Of a stretch of DNA of 64,000 bases, positions 10,101 through 20,131 are shown piece by piece; the stretch's first letter is position 1, and each line of letters begins with the position of its first letter. The notes below the pieces were generated by a model, which had not been told where the DNA came from, searched no databases, and was given only the letters and a program-made list of their open reading frames with translations. Source of the stretch: Bryopsis sp. KO-2023 (Eukaryota > Chlorophyta > Ulvophyceae > Bryopsidales > Bryopsidaceae); NCBI GenBank assembly GCA_030272585.1, contig BSYQ01000006.1:2133001-2197000 (forward strand). Reading direction: 5' to 3'. The translations under genes were made by a program, and so were the position numbers.

Positions 10101-12493
10101 AGGGACTAACACGACGACAGGTGCGATGGACGCAGTTCCTAGCACCGTTCGACTTCGACACTGTGCACATAAAAGGAACGGACAACGTTGTGGCCGACGC
10201 CTTGAGTAGGTGTCCTCAACCCAATCGGAGTTCTGGATTGAGTTCAGGAGGGGATGAGGAGTCGTCAGCCCAACAGAAGTCGTCAGGCAAAGTAATTGAG
10301 ACGTGGAGAAGCGAATGTGTTGGTCGAAAAGTTGCAGAAGCGGAAAACAGAACATTACTGAAGGCGAATGAGTCGAATGACCACCAAGGAAAACAGGCAG
10401 AAAAAGGACTACAGAATCAGAAAACAATGGAACAGGAGGGGGGACTTAGTTCTCTCCAAACACCCAACAGAGAACCAAAACCAAATATCAACCAAACTGA
10501 ACAAGGGAGTCTGATTGAGAAGCAAACTGGGGACAAGCTATCACAGACTGAAATAAACAAACTGCTGGAGACATCTGGTGCTGGGGATTGCACAGATGTA
10601 GAGAAGCCTTTGGGGCTACCACTGGAACAAAAGAACAAAAGGAATGGAGGGGGAGATGAAAGGAACACCCCTGACACAAGCAAACCAGAAAAGACTGGAA
10701 TTTCGACTGAGGAGTTGAATGAAGGTCCAGTGGCAGCTCTAAAACCACCTAAGGGTGAGGAAAAGTCCAAGAAAGAAGTAAGGATTAATCCACAGACAAC
10801 TGAGTTGAAATGTTGGTCTTCTGGAGAGGATTCTGAAGGGATCCCTGAGAAGTTAAGACCACTTGGACAGCGACTGGTAAATGATGCAGACAGTTGCAGA
10901 ATGGAGGCAAACATGGCACAGAATCAAACTATGGATGGAGGAGCCCCATCCCTGAATGTGTTGACAAGAAGTCAAGTGGAACAAGTGAAGATACCAAGAG
11001 AAAAGATCAGAACTGAGCAAGGAAAGGATGGATATTGCATCAACATCAAGGAACTACTGGAGAAACAGGATGCAAATGTCATCAAGCAATTCAAGTTACA
11101 GGAAGGAACTCTCATGAAGAAAACTGGACAATTAGTCATCCCCACATCCATCAGACATGATGTCTTGAAAGAGGCACATGACTCAGCTACTGCAGGCCAC
11201 AAGGGCAGAGAGAGGACTCTTGATCTCAGCAAGAGATACTTTTACTGGAAAAGATTGGATAAGGATGTGGCTGACTACTGTAGAACTTGTCCAGAATGTC
11301 AGAAATCAAAGGCAGAGGCGAAGCTTCCAGCAGGGAAGCTCCAGCCACTTCCGATACCGGAACGACGTTGGGAATCGGTCAGTCTCGACTTGATCGTGCA
11401 GCTTCCGGAAACAGAGCGAAGACATTCGGCGATAGTGGTGTTCATCGACAGATTAAGCAAAATGACGCACTTCATACCGACGTCGACGAGCGCGTCTGCC
11501 AGGGATTTGGCAGACATATTCTTCAGAGAAGTGTGGCGACACCACGGGATGCCAACGAGTTTGGTGTCGGACCGCGACAGTCGTTTCGTCTCGGCATTCT
11601 GGCGACGACTAATGGAGCTGAGTGGGACGTCACTGAAGATGAGCTCGGCGTTTCACCCGCAGACCGACGGCCAAACAGAACGAATGAACAGGGTGCTGGA
11701 AGAGACGTTAAGATGCTATGTCGACGCTCGACGACGCGATTGGGACGAGAGGCTACCTGCCGCCGAATTCGCGTATAACAATGGGAAGCATACGTCGACT
11801 GGCCACACGCCGTTTTATTTGAACTCGGGGGAGCATCCATTGGTACCGATGGCGCTTATCGGAGGTCGACGCGTCGAGAGCGAGATTCGTGGCGTGCACG
11901 ACATTCTGTCGAATATGCGCAGTGACTTGGAATTGGCGAAACAACTGTGGAAACAAGCTCAGGAGAGGCAACGGAAGTACGCCGACAAGTCGCGACGTGA
12001 AGAGAACTTCGCGGTCGGGGATCGAGTTTTGCTGACGACCCAGAATCTGTCATTTGCTGGCAGCGGGATTTCGCCGAAGCTCGGACCACGTTTCGTGGGG
12101 CCGTTTGAAGTGGTCGCAAGGGTCGGACAGGTTGCGTATAAGCTGAAGTTGCCGGAGACGTGGAAGATTCACGACGTATTCCATGTGGTGAGATTGCGGA
12201 GATTTAAAGAGTCGTCAGAGTTTCGACGACCTGAACCAGAGCCGCCTGCACCTGTGGTTAATGAAGAAGAACTCGAGTATGAGGTCGAAAGAGTGTTGGA
12301 CCACAAGGAGGTGAAACGCGGACGATCTGTGACGAGAAGATATCTGATTCGCTGGGTCGGCTATGGGATCGAACACGATTCCTGGGAGCCGTGGAAGCAC
12401 TTGGTTAACGCGTCAGAAAGGGTGGCGGCATACCACCAACTGGTCGGAATCCAGCCTACGAAGGAAGAAGCTATCCTTCGGGGGCGGACGTGA
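7196..12493 (+). CDS. Gag-pol polyprotein of element 1 (AP-RT-RH-IN-chromodomain)
   Basis: 1765 codons from an ATG in good context (ACCATGGC). The aspartic protease has DSGAS (D255). RT has YLD-like box FLDDV (D745-D746). RNase H follows, then a long hydrophilic, Glu/Lys/Gln-rich linker (about residues 1020-1270) and integrase with an HHCC finger (H..H..CRTCPEC) and DDE motifs LDLIV, VSDRDSRF and GQTERMN. A chromodomain begins near 1690 (EYEVERVLDHK ... WEPWKHL). The first 240 residues are charged and coiled-coil-like, with no recognisable capsid and no CCHC knuckle. The AP-RT spacer (about 400-560) and the RH-IN linker are A-rich and differ in base use from the conserved domains. The frame is intact. 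Confidence 0.93.
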   Translation: MANRNLGHKVKRYEEEKFDRNRRNDRQKSSNGDGRCRGLKHRVGTVERNMNELLKGQKTLLEQLSEIVKESRRLTDAAKSVKRRDQQTTVGRASRRTGRRQARKLHQSERSENKSASSGTESDDGVTDVTGVRSRKMHVEHAEDDAASTNAGALDDRPEGQIKAKASPCAMMPQERVGVHQARDHQSESGVISRNPGRDFKGSDDDDEASQSAGASCDGKEPTAVDLRVTGVGSKTSLLKLHGSLGHAAVRVLVDSGASTEFISERLVKRLGLNIDAFEKHRPVTLADDSVANVVGSCTTTIRFGPYRVRRKFLVLAELVHDVIFGKSWLSDVNPKIDWVSHKLKICRPGKKDLELQGYYGDDAGGGNSARNLNLISAKQMSKIMRRGRDEVFSLWIHDVGDDDDSEDFMEWKNSEECGGIRTGGELRMAELLNEKSIAERQDKSKGTATHKKEATELETELNTEIGKSGRTERVNQRKESNTDHTGSTNKLGKRIDGPSGTQANSITNVETPDQAKANQIKEEPMGVPKHGSVNVDSKLEHMIEKLPKELEKLKAVLRRHADRFPEDLPTKLPPHRKFDFEINEQEGAQPVSRPIYRLSPVELRELRKQLDYLLHHGMVRPSHSPYGAPVLFAPKADGTLRFCIDYRMLNKQTLRSKYSLPRMDEMVDQVEGARWFTKIDLRSGYWQVRIKNEHIHKSAFRTRYGHFEWLVMPFGFADAPAYFMRLMNDTLRPYLDNFVLVFLDDVLIFSKDADSHADHVRLVLERLEEQGLYAKCSKCEFGKSGVEFLGTWLERDGTYPTAEKIKSITEWPTPKSVHDVRSFLGLCSFYRRFVRNFSVLAAPLTNLTKKHNGWNWGRLERQAFESLKTAMTTTPVLKHFDDELPVVVATDASQAGIGGVLMQRTEKGLHPICFESHKFTEAEQNYPVHEQELLAIVHCLKKWRTYLEGRHFVLRTDNASLVWLDTQKGLTRRQVRWTQFLAPFDFDTVHIKGTDNVVADALSRCPQPNRSSGLSSGGDEESSAQQKSSGKVIETWRSECVGRKVAEAENRTLLKANESNDHQGKQAEKGLQNQKTMEQEGGLSSLQTPNREPKPNINQTEQGSLIEKQTGDKLSQTEINKLLETSGAGDCTDVEKPLGLPLEQKNKRNGGGDERNTPDTSKPEKTGISTEELNEGPVAALKPPKGEEKSKKEVRINPQTTELKCWSSGEDSEGIPEKLRPLGQRLVNDADSCRMEANMAQNQTMDGGAPSLNVLTRSQVEQVKIPREKIRTEQGKDGYCINIKELLEKQDANVIKQFKLQEGTLMKKTGQLVIPTSIRHDVLKEAHDSATAGHKGRERTLDLSKRYFYWKRLDKDVADYCRTCPECQKSKAEAKLPAGKLQPLPIPERRWESVSLDLIVQLPETERRHSAIVVFIDRLSKMTHFIPTSTSASARDLADIFFREVWRHHGMPTSLVSDRDSRFVSAFWRRLMELSGTSLKMSSAFHPQTDGQTERMNRVLEETLRCYVDARRRDWDERLPAAEFAYNNGKHTSTGHTPFYLNSGEHPLVPMALIGGRRVESEIRGVHDILSNMRSDLELAKQLWKQAQERQRKYADKSRREENFAVGDRVLLTTQNLSFAGSGISPKLGPRFVGPFEVVARVGQVAYKLKLPETWKIHDVFHVVRLRRFKESSEFRRPEPEPPAPVVNEEELEYEVERVLDHKEVKRGRSVTRRYLIRWVGYGIEHDSWEPWKHLVNASERVAAYHQLVGIQPTKEEAILRGRT

Positions 12494-12495
12494 TT

Positions 12496-12500
12496 GGTGG
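12496..12500 (+). repeat. Target-site duplication GGTGG, left copy (element 2)
   Basis: GGTGG precedes the 5' LTR of element 2 and recurs at 23013-23017 after its 3' LTR. Confidence 0.95.
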
Positions 12501-12921
12501 TGTTAGTCTCTTTTAGCGCTCTACGAGGTAGTTTGGGATAGAGCCGAGGGTGGCTGACGCATGTGGGTTCACGAGTAAGACAGATTAGACCCAGAGTTTG
12601 GGGCATGCGTCAGCGTACTACACTTAGGGGTACTTAAGAGGCCCACTCGTTGTTTTGACACTCATAGTTACTTTGTAAGAACTCGGGATTCGTGGGATTG
12701 GTGTGTTCCCGCTTGTGTGTGTGTTTGTGTGTGTGTGTTAAGTGTTTGCCTGACGCAATCACTTCCCAACCCAAGTGCTCTAGTAGCGTTCACAACCGCG
12801 CTAGCTAGAGAGTTGTCTAAAGCAACAAACCCCACAAGTATACTTGCGTTAGCCAGCAAGTTATCACGAATCCAACCAACACAGCCGACCACTATTGCGT
12901 CACCCACAAGCTTCACTATCA
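12501..12921 (+). repeat. 5' LTR of element 2
   Basis: 421 bp, TGTTAG...CTATCA. It contains a (GT)n-rich stretch at 12714-12738. Confidence 0.95.
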
Positions 12922-12923
12922 AT

Positions 12924-12935
12924 TGGTTTCGGAGC
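12924..12935 (+). promoter_or_regulatory. Primer-binding site, element 2
   Basis: TGGTTTCGGAGC, two bases after the LTR, identical to the site in element 1. Confidence 0.85.
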
Positions 12936-13066
12936 TAGGCAAGAACTTTAAGTTCTTGAGATCGAAACTTGTGAACGTGGCGCAACAAACGTTTTTGTTT
13001 GTTTGTTTGGTAGAGAGAAACTCCAACCGTGGTTGTTGAGTACTCCCAAATAGTGGCTGAGAGACC

Positions 13067-13465
13067 ATGGCTGACCGTGAGCACGCATTGGCAGTGCGCG
13101 AGCCTCAAGTTGAAGAGCCAGGGATTGAACCTGAGTTCGATGAGGAATTGCCTGACGCACCCAATGTTGTGTACCAACAAATAAACGTCCAGAACATCCA
13201 CAATGTCCAGCAAGCAGCTGTCGACATAGACATGGGAGCTGATGCGGAAGCCTTAAGAGAGGATGTGGATGCGGTCCATGACCGTGTGGACGATTTAGCC
13301 CACGGGCTAAGGGGTCACCTGCAGCAAGTTGACCAGACACTGGGGCAGAGGCTAGCCCATACTGAGGCCTCTGTGTCGAACCAACTGGCTGGCGCATCAG
13401 AGGTGATCGGGCAGGCGCTGGAAACACAGCACCAGCATGCGCAACAGGTTGAGGCCACACAGTGA
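13067..13465 (+). CDS. Gag N-terminal segment of element 2
   Basis: ATG in strong context (ACCATGGC). The product is acidic, then Gln/His-rich and coiled-coil-like (QHQHAQQVEATQ at the end). As it stands the frame stops at 13465. Removing 13448-13877 as an intron, or 13463-13877 as an insertion with one flanking repeat, opens it straight into the 13878-16133 frame, whose start is also Gln-rich coiled coil. So this is probably the first part of one Gag of about 880 aa. Confidence 0.7.
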   Translation: MADREHALAVREPQVEEPGIEPEFDEELPDAPNVVYQQINVQNIHNVQQAAVDIDMGADAEALREDVDAVHDRVDDLAHGLRGHLQQVDQTLGQRLAHTEASVSNQLAGASEVIGQALETQHQHAQQVEATQ

Positions 13466-13877
13466 TACGAATGTGGACTCTGGAACGAGTACTCATTCAC
13501 CTAAGTCGATCCAGTCGGACTGGATCCGCCTGGTCCGGTAATCAGTGCCTGGTTCGGTACCAGAGCCGGTCCAGCAGTACAGTCCGACTGACCCAAGTGA
13601 GAGGTGGACACGGTGGCAGTTACCGTGTCCACACAATCCAACCAACGGTCCTGAGAAGGATTTGGTCTGGATCTGTCGGTCCAGTGGACGCTGGGTCCGA
13701 CAGCTCTCAACCGTTCCTTTTGCCAGGTTGTCGGTCCGGCCCCATATTTATTGGATCCGGACCGAGGTAACAATGTTCTAGAGTAAGCTTGTAAGCAAAG
13801 ACTCTTATCCGTGTTTCCGTGGTTCTAGACGTAACGTCTACCACTACTCGATACTTTCCCGTGTTTTTATCACACAG
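13448..13877 (+). other. Intron or inserted sequence within gag of element 2
   Basis: Reading 1: GT-AG intron, CAG|GTTGAG ... TTTTTATCACACAG|CAT, 430 bp, phase 0, with a fair pyrimidine tract. Reading 2: an insertion at 13463-13870 flanked by the direct repeat CACACAG (13456-13462 and 13871-13877); its removal also restores the frame. Inside are GGTCCG repeats and a perfect 11-bp hairpin stem (13606-13616 with 13624-13634). No protein or inverted termini are seen. The sequence cannot decide between the two readings. Confidence 0.6.
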
Positions 13878-16133
13878 CATGCGGTGGTGTCGCAGCAGGA
13901 GAAGCTGGAGTCAGTAGCGGCTCAACATAGTCGATACGAGCAGAGGCTATTACGCCAAGATATCGATCATAGAAAAGAAAGAGCCGAGATCAGAGCTTCT
14001 GTGGATGCAATAACGAGGAGAATGGATGCCGCAGACATTCTAGCGGACTCTCGTTTTGCTGACCTAAAAGAAGCAACTGAAGCATCAGCACTTCAGTTAA
14101 AACAACTCTCCGAGTTATCCCTTGTTCAAGGGCGGAGAATTGAAGGCTTATTAGGAACTGTTGCGGATTCCAACGAAAAAGTCGAACGGACTCTAGAATT
14201 GTTTCGGGAGTCCTTGCACAAACAAGGTGCTGAGGTGAAGCGTTTGCAGAGCTCAAGAGTAGCAATTCAAAAAGATTTGATTGCCTTGGAGAAAAAGGCA
14301 TCCAAAACCTGGGATCAGCAGCAAGATGCAGCTGATGTGGTTGCCTTAAGATTATCTGGCCTGGAACGAAGCATGGAGGATGTGAGTGGCGGAAGTCAGA
14401 GTGCCCAAAGTGGAAGTGATGCTCGTGCAGTATCACCAGAGCGAGAAGAATCAACTTCTCCTGAGCCTGAGGACTCAGCCTTTGGGATGCCACTGCCGAA
14501 GAAATCAGTAAAGCAGTTGGCTGCATCATGGCCGCCACTAGACCAGAGCTTCGCGGTAGGAATGGTTGGGGCAGGAACCTCAACAATACCGGCTCCTCCA
14601 GCAGTACAGGTCGAGGAGGGTGAAATTGTTGCTGCAGAAGCACCACCATGCACTGCAGTGGACAGCGCACCAGACGCTGATTTCACATTCCCTCAGTTGA
14701 TACCTCCAAGTACAAGAGCTCAGCCTGGAGTACGCATCTTAGAACCCGACTCTGCCGATGGATCACGTAGACCCACACGAACTAACCCAAGAGTTCTCTC
14801 CTCAGCAGAAGTGTTATATCAAATTGACCTTGAGCGTGCTAAGGCACAGGTCAGAGAAGAGAAAGGAAAAGAACCCATGCAGATCCCCACACGTACTGGA
14901 AGATTGGGACTTGGGTTAAGTGCTTTGGGAGCAAGGGTAGAAAATAATCCCTTTGCTGCACTTGGTTCATATGAGTCTACTGGTGGACCCAGTCGAGTTC
15001 CTCGCATGCGAGGTAACTTTGGAGACCCTGGTGATGACGACCCAGATGATGATGGCGGTGATGATTACCGCGACAGACGAAACCGCCCACCTTCCCGCAT
15101 TCCAGGTGCGCCTGATGGCGGTGGAGGTGGTGGCGGCGGTGGAGATGGTGGAGGCGGTGGACCTCCCGGTGGACCTCCTGGTGGAGGTGGAGGTGGAGGT
15201 GGCGCTGGACCAGCAGGCCCAGGACCTCCTAGGCAAGGACAGTGGTTGCCTAGCACCGTCAAGTTGCAAATGCCTCGCGCATTTAACGGAAGTGGAGAAC
15301 CAAAAGCCCGTAAATGGCAAGTGCTCATGACGCGGTATTTGAGAACCTGCGGAGTGCATGAAGCACAGTGGCAATCGATTATGGCCACTAACCTTTATGG
15401 GGCTGCCTCGGATTGGTTAACGATGCAAGAATTAAAAATTCACCGAGGTGAAAGACCACCCTTCCGTGACTGGATGGACTTCATGGATGGCTTAGCTACA
15501 GCTTTCGAATTCTCTAGTGATCGAGATGAAGCGTGGCGTGACCTCCACAAACTCAAGCAGACTGGAACCGTGAAACAGTTTGTAAAAGAGTTTCAGCGGT
15601 TAGTCTTGAGGATTCCAGACCTCGAAGAGGATCACCAGTATTTGCTCTTCGTGGATGGACTTAAGAGTGAAGTTCAGAAGTTAGTCGCTGCAACGGTACC
15701 TCGAGATGTCGAGGCTGCCATCATATCCGCCGAACGATTGGAAGCCCTTGGAGTTGGAACACAAGGCCAAGGAGGGCAAACCAATCAGAAAAAGAAAGGA
15801 GTCTGGCGTGGTGGAAAGAAAAAGAAAGGCCAGAATCAGGGTCAGCAGCAGCAGAACCCTACACCACCAGCCCAAGCACCACCACAAGCTGCCGCAGGAG
15901 TGCAACAGCAGCAGCAACAGCAACAAGGACGAGGAGGAGGACGTGGTGGTGGTGGACGTGGACGCGGTGGTGGTAACCGTGGAAGAGGACAAGCCAATCA
16001 GGGAAGACAGAACCCCCAGGGGGGAGGGGGATATAATTGTTATCTTTGTGGAAAGAAGGGTCACCCTGTGAGGCAATGTCCTAGATTGGAGGAGGTGAAA
16101 AACCTCCCCGATGTAAAAAAAATGTTAAACTGA
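13878..16133 (+). CDS. Gag main part of element 2, with capsid and zinc knuckle
   Basis: Open frame with no ATG near its start (it begins after an AG at 13877), which supports joining to 13067-13447. It starts with a long coiled coil (about 150 residues). A Ser/Pro/acid-rich middle follows, then a Gly-rich run (near 15115-15230). A retrotransposon capsid-type region is at about 15250-15690. The tail is Gln- and RGG-rich, with a CCHC knuckle CYLCGKKGHPVRQC near 16040. The stop at 16131 is preceded by an A-rich slippery run. It forms the particle shell and binds RNA. Confidence 0.85.
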   Translation, partial: HAVVSQQEKLESVAAQHSRYEQRLLRQDIDHRKERAEIRASVDAITRRMDAADILADSRFADLKEATEASALQLKQLSELSLVQGRRIEGLLGTVADSNEKVERTLELFRESLHKQGAEVKRLQSSRVAIQKDLIALEKKASKTWDQQQDAADVVALRLSGLERSMEDVSGGSQSAQSGSDARAVSPEREESTSPEPEDSAFGMPLPKKSVKQLAASWPPLDQSFAVGMVGAGTSTIPAPPAVQVEEGEIVAAEAPPCTAVDSAPDADFTFPQLIPPSTRAQPGVRILEPDSADGSRRPTRTNPRVLSSAEVLYQIDLERAKAQVREEKGKEPMQIPTRTGRLGLGLSALGARVENNPFAALGSYESTGGPSRVPRMRGNFGDPGDDDPDDDGGDDYRDRRNRPPSRIPGAPDGGGGGGGGGDGGGGGPPGGPPGGGGGGGGAGPAGPGPPRQGQWLPSTVKLQMPRAFNGSGEPKARKWQVLMTRYLRTCGVHEAQWQSIMATNLYGAASDWLTMQELKIHRGERPPFRDWMDFMDGLATAFEFSSDRDEAWRDLHKLKQTGTVKQFVKEFQRLVLRIPDLEEDHQYLLFVDGLKSEVQKLVAATVPRDVEAAIISAERLEALGVGTQGQGGQTNQKKKGVWRGGKKKKGQNQGQQQQNPTPPAQAPPQAAAGVQQQQQQQQGRGGGRGGGGRGRGGGNRGRGQANQGRQNPQGGGGYNCYLCGKKGHPVRQCPRLEEVKNLPDVKKMLN
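16115..16121 (+). promoter_or_regulatory. Candidate -1 ribosomal frameshift site (gag to pol)
   Basis: Heptamer A AAA AAA in the gag frame, ten bases before the gag stop. The -1 frame is open from here without a stop into pol. Downstream a 7-bp stem (16136-16142 with 16162-16168) and a competing GCAG-GAAA-CTGC hairpin (16141-16152) could act as the stimulator. Spacing of about 14 nt is longer than usual. Confidence 0.6.
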
Positions 16134-19100
16134 CCGCCAGGCAGGAAACTGCTTCGTCTGAGCCTGGCCGACGCAAACGTCGTAAGCGAAACAGAGTTCG
16201 TAGGCGGCGTAGGAAGCATAGATCAAAAGTAGGTGCCTCGAAAAAGGTTAAAAGTACTCACAGCGGAAAACCTGAGGAGCGGACTAGTACACCGCGTGAA
16301 GAGAGAACAGAGACACTCTCCACATCTACCCAATCGGCACATGACAACTGCGATTGGAAAAATGAACAGAAGGAAAGCACACCGGATGAGATGGACGCGC
16401 CTCATGCGTCATCTGCATCTCTTCCCTCTGTTAGTGAATCTGTGGGCTCATTGGAGTCACAGAGTAGTCTACAGGAGTCCCTGCCTGCAGACGTAGACGA
16501 TAGTGGGTCAGAAACAACCCAGCGGTCTACCACAGAGCGAGTTAATGTGTCAGAAGTTCGATCAACTTCGTCAACCAAGGGTGACACATGCCCTCTGTTA
16601 AAAATTCAAGAAGTGCCTGTGAGAGGGTACGAAGTAAAAGCACGGATCAAGACCACGGACCTTTATGCATTCATTGATTGTGGAAGTACCGCAAACTATA
16701 TCAATGATAAGGTAGCGCGTGATCTCGGGTTGTCGATTACACCAAGCTCAAAGAGAGCAATGTTGGCAAACGGAGATATTAAAGAACTGGCTGGCAGCTG
16801 TAACAACCTCCGAGTAAAGATAGGAGGGCTGAAGTGCAAAATGAAAGCGGATCTGTTCCCAGACCTTGGTTATGACCTAATATTGGGCATGCCTTGGTTG
16901 CAGAAAGAAAACCCCCGCATAGACTTTCAGCAGAATGAGATTTCAGTTTGCAAAAACAGCCAAGTGTTTCATCTCCCGTTGCGTCATCCAACCCAAGAGA
17001 GTATTGAACCTGAACGAAAAGTACAGTCGATACTGCAAGAAGTGTCAGTGACTGAGTGTTCAGCTAAGAGAATGATGCGTCATCTCAAAACAGAGACAGC
17101 ATTCATGGTTGTAGTGCAAGAATCTGAAGAGAAAGCTTTAGGCCAACATGAATTGCCTGACGCAATAGAGCGAACACAGCCATTCAACACTGAGGATGAG
17201 ATTGGCAAACTTATTCGTTCAGACACCCCTGCCGAAATTAAAAAGGTGGTAGAAACACACCGTGGTGTGTTCCCTCGTGATCTACCCCCAGGGATCCCTC
17301 CGAAGAGAAAAGGTCATGAGTTTAAGATAGACCTGGAGGATCCAACACCTATCCATCGTCCAATATACAAGCTTTCACCAGCAGAGCTGGATGAAGTGAA
17401 AGCACAAGTGGACTACCTTCTGGAACAGAAGAAAATCAAACCATCCGAGTCCCCTTGGGGCGCGCCAATCCTATTTGTACCGAAAAAGGATGGAGGCTTA
17501 AGGATGTGTGTGGATTACAGGTGGATCAATAAGGTGACGGTGAAAAACCGATATCCTTTACCCCTGCCAGAAGAATTGATGGATAGAGTGTTCAAAGCCA
17601 AAGTGTTCTCAAAGTTAGATCTGCGATCAGGCTACTGGCAATTTCCAGTAAGGCCATCTGATACAGATAAAACAGCGTTCCGCACGAGATATGGTCACTT
17701 TGAATTTTTGGTAGCGCCTTTTGGGCTAACCAATTGCCCAGCGCAATTTCAAACTCTAGTGCAAGACCTACTCACAGAGTTTTTAGATGATTTTGTTGTT
17801 GTCTTTATTGATGACATACTCATCTTCTCTGAAAACATGGAACAGCATGCCGAACACTTAGAGAAAGTCCTGTCGCGACTAGCAGAATATCAGCTTTTTG
17901 CTAAGGCAAGTAAAAGTGAGCTGGCTGTCGCAACAGTAGACTATCTTGGCTACCGCATTAGCGGAAGTGGGTTAGAACCACAGGAACAAAAAGTGAAGGC
18001 AGTGAAGGAGTGGAAGGAACTACAGAGTGTTAGCGATGTACGTAGTTTCCTTGGAATGGTTTCATATTACAGGAAATTCATTCCCCAGTTTGCACATGTT
18101 GCTGGACCACTCCATGACTTAGTGAAAAAAGACCATCCCTGGAGATGGGGACAGGTTGAGCGTGGCGCATTCAATGAACTGAAAAAGCGTTTAAGTCAAG
18201 CTCCCGTCCTTATTTTTCCAGATGCGTCACTGCCTTACACTGTGATCACTGATGCGTCGAATGAGGCCATCGGTGCCGTGTTAACACAGGATCACGGAGA
18301 GGGGCTACAGCCAATAGCTTACCTCTCACGTAGATTCAAGCCTGCCGAGCTTAACTATGCACCATACGACAAAGAGTTGTGTGCAATATGTTATGCGATG
18401 GTGCAGTGGAGACATTATCTAGAAGGTTGTGCGGGTGGAGTAACAGTGTTCACTGACCACCAACCTCTGACGCATATTCTGTCGCAGAGGAACCTTTCTA
18501 GAACCCAAGCAAGATGGCTTGAGGCGGGGTACCTGACTTCGATCAACCCCAAGATCTCCTATATCAAAGGCAAGGCTAATGTGTTAGCAGATGCTCTCTC
18601 CCGCAGTGTTCCTAAGCCCGTGGAAACTGCGATGAACATTTCCACTTGGCAAGTGCATCAAGCAAGCCAAGACGAGTGGAAACAAGCCCTCCAAGCTGAT
18701 AACTCCTTGGTGAAGATATTGCGGAAGCTTGAGAGTGGCGAGGAAGTTGAGGGATATTTCCTCAGAGAGGGAATACTCTGGACGGTCCCAAAAAGAGGAT
18801 TAGTCGAGAAAGTGGTGGTTCCTAAAGGCCAGCGCAATAAGATTATGAAGGAGTGCCATGAGACACCTTCAGCAGGCCATACAGGACCAGCGCGAACAGG
18901 AGAAATCCTAGCGCGGCGATATTGGTGGAAGGGGTGGATGAATGAGTTGAAGGCATTTGTGCGCGAATGCCCTGTGTGCCAACAAATAAAGGCTGACACA
19001 CAGAAGCCTATGGGCTTACTTCAACCCCTGCCAATACCTGAGCGGAAGTGGGAGCAAATTACCACTGACTTGGTGACAGATCTACCAGCATCCAATGGGT

Positions 19101-20131
19101 TTACTGCTGTAGCTGTCTTTGTCGATAGACTTACCAAGTTTGTGCATTTCACCCCATGTACTAAAGAGCTTACCGCTGCAGGATACGCCCAACTTTTTAT
19201 CGAACATGTTTACCGCAACCATGGCCTACCTAAAGTGATTGTGTCTGATAGAGACCCTCGCTTTACCAGCAAGTTCTGGCAGACGCTTTTTAAAGCTCTG
19301 GGTACAGAGATTCGTATGAGTACAGCTTACCACCCTCAGACGGATGGGCAGAGTGAGGTTACCATACGTACTTTGGAAAATTTCCTGAGGCCATATGCTG
19401 AGAGGTATCCCCATAAGTGGGTTGAGTATTTACCTACAGCAGAGTTTGCAGCAAACAATGCAGTGAATGCGAGTACAGGGTTCGCACCTGCATACTTGAT
19501 GTATGGGTACCATCCAGAAACACCAAACATTGGTGGGACGGCAACGCAATTTCAAGTGGAAGCAGTTAAGACTATGGTAGCACGGATGGCACAGGACTTA
19601 GATACCGCAAAAGCATATTACTCGAGAGCACAACACAGAATGTGTGTGAGTGCAAACAAGAAGAGAAAAGATATTGCTTTTGAGAAAGGGGATAAAGTCC
19701 TGATAAAAAGTCGTTTTATTCCGTTGGCTGCTTTGAACAAAGTGAGTCCAAAACTGCGCCGTCGATTTGTGGGTCCCTTTGAAATTGTGGAGAAAATATC
19801 AAAGGTGGCTTACAGAGTTCAACTTCCGGAAACATGGCTCATACACCCAGTGTTTCATGTTTCTAAGTTCAAGCGTTATCACGCCTCGAGTGATAACAGC
19901 AGGCAAATACAACCTCCAGAAGGAGAGTTGATTGGTAGCGAAGTAGAGTATGAGGTCGAAAATATCCTAAGGGCTAGAGGTAAACGCAATCGCGAATACC
20001 TAGTGCTGTGGAAAGGATACGATCTACTTGACGCTACTTGGGAACCTGAAGCTAATCTGGTTAACGCACCAGATATACTTCGCGCATTTAAAGAGAAAGA
20101 ACGAAAAGAGTTGCAGAAAGGAAGAGAATAG
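16122..20131 (+). CDS. Pol of element 2 (AP-RT-RH-IN-chromodomain)
   Basis: Read in the -1 frame after the slippery run; the first ATG is only at 16391. A basic, Arg/Lys-rich stretch (16140-16260) comes first. The protease has an unusual DCGST active site (Cys where Ser or Thr is usual). RT has FIDDILIF. RNase H follows. Integrase has an HHCC finger (HETPSAGH ... CPVCQQ) and DDE motifs TTDLV, VSDRDPRF and GQSEVT. A C-terminal chromodomain starts EYEVENILRARG. No stop or shift interrupts it, so it looks functional. Confidence 0.93.

Noticed and set aside
10417-10914. Minus-strand frames of up to 165 codons in element 1
   Set aside because: Antisense to the A-rich pol linker, where stops are rare by composition.
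13463-13870. SINE in gag of element 2 on the basis of a GGTTCGGTACC B-box-like site
   Set aside because: No A box at the right distance and no tail; only the flanking CACACAG supports insertion.
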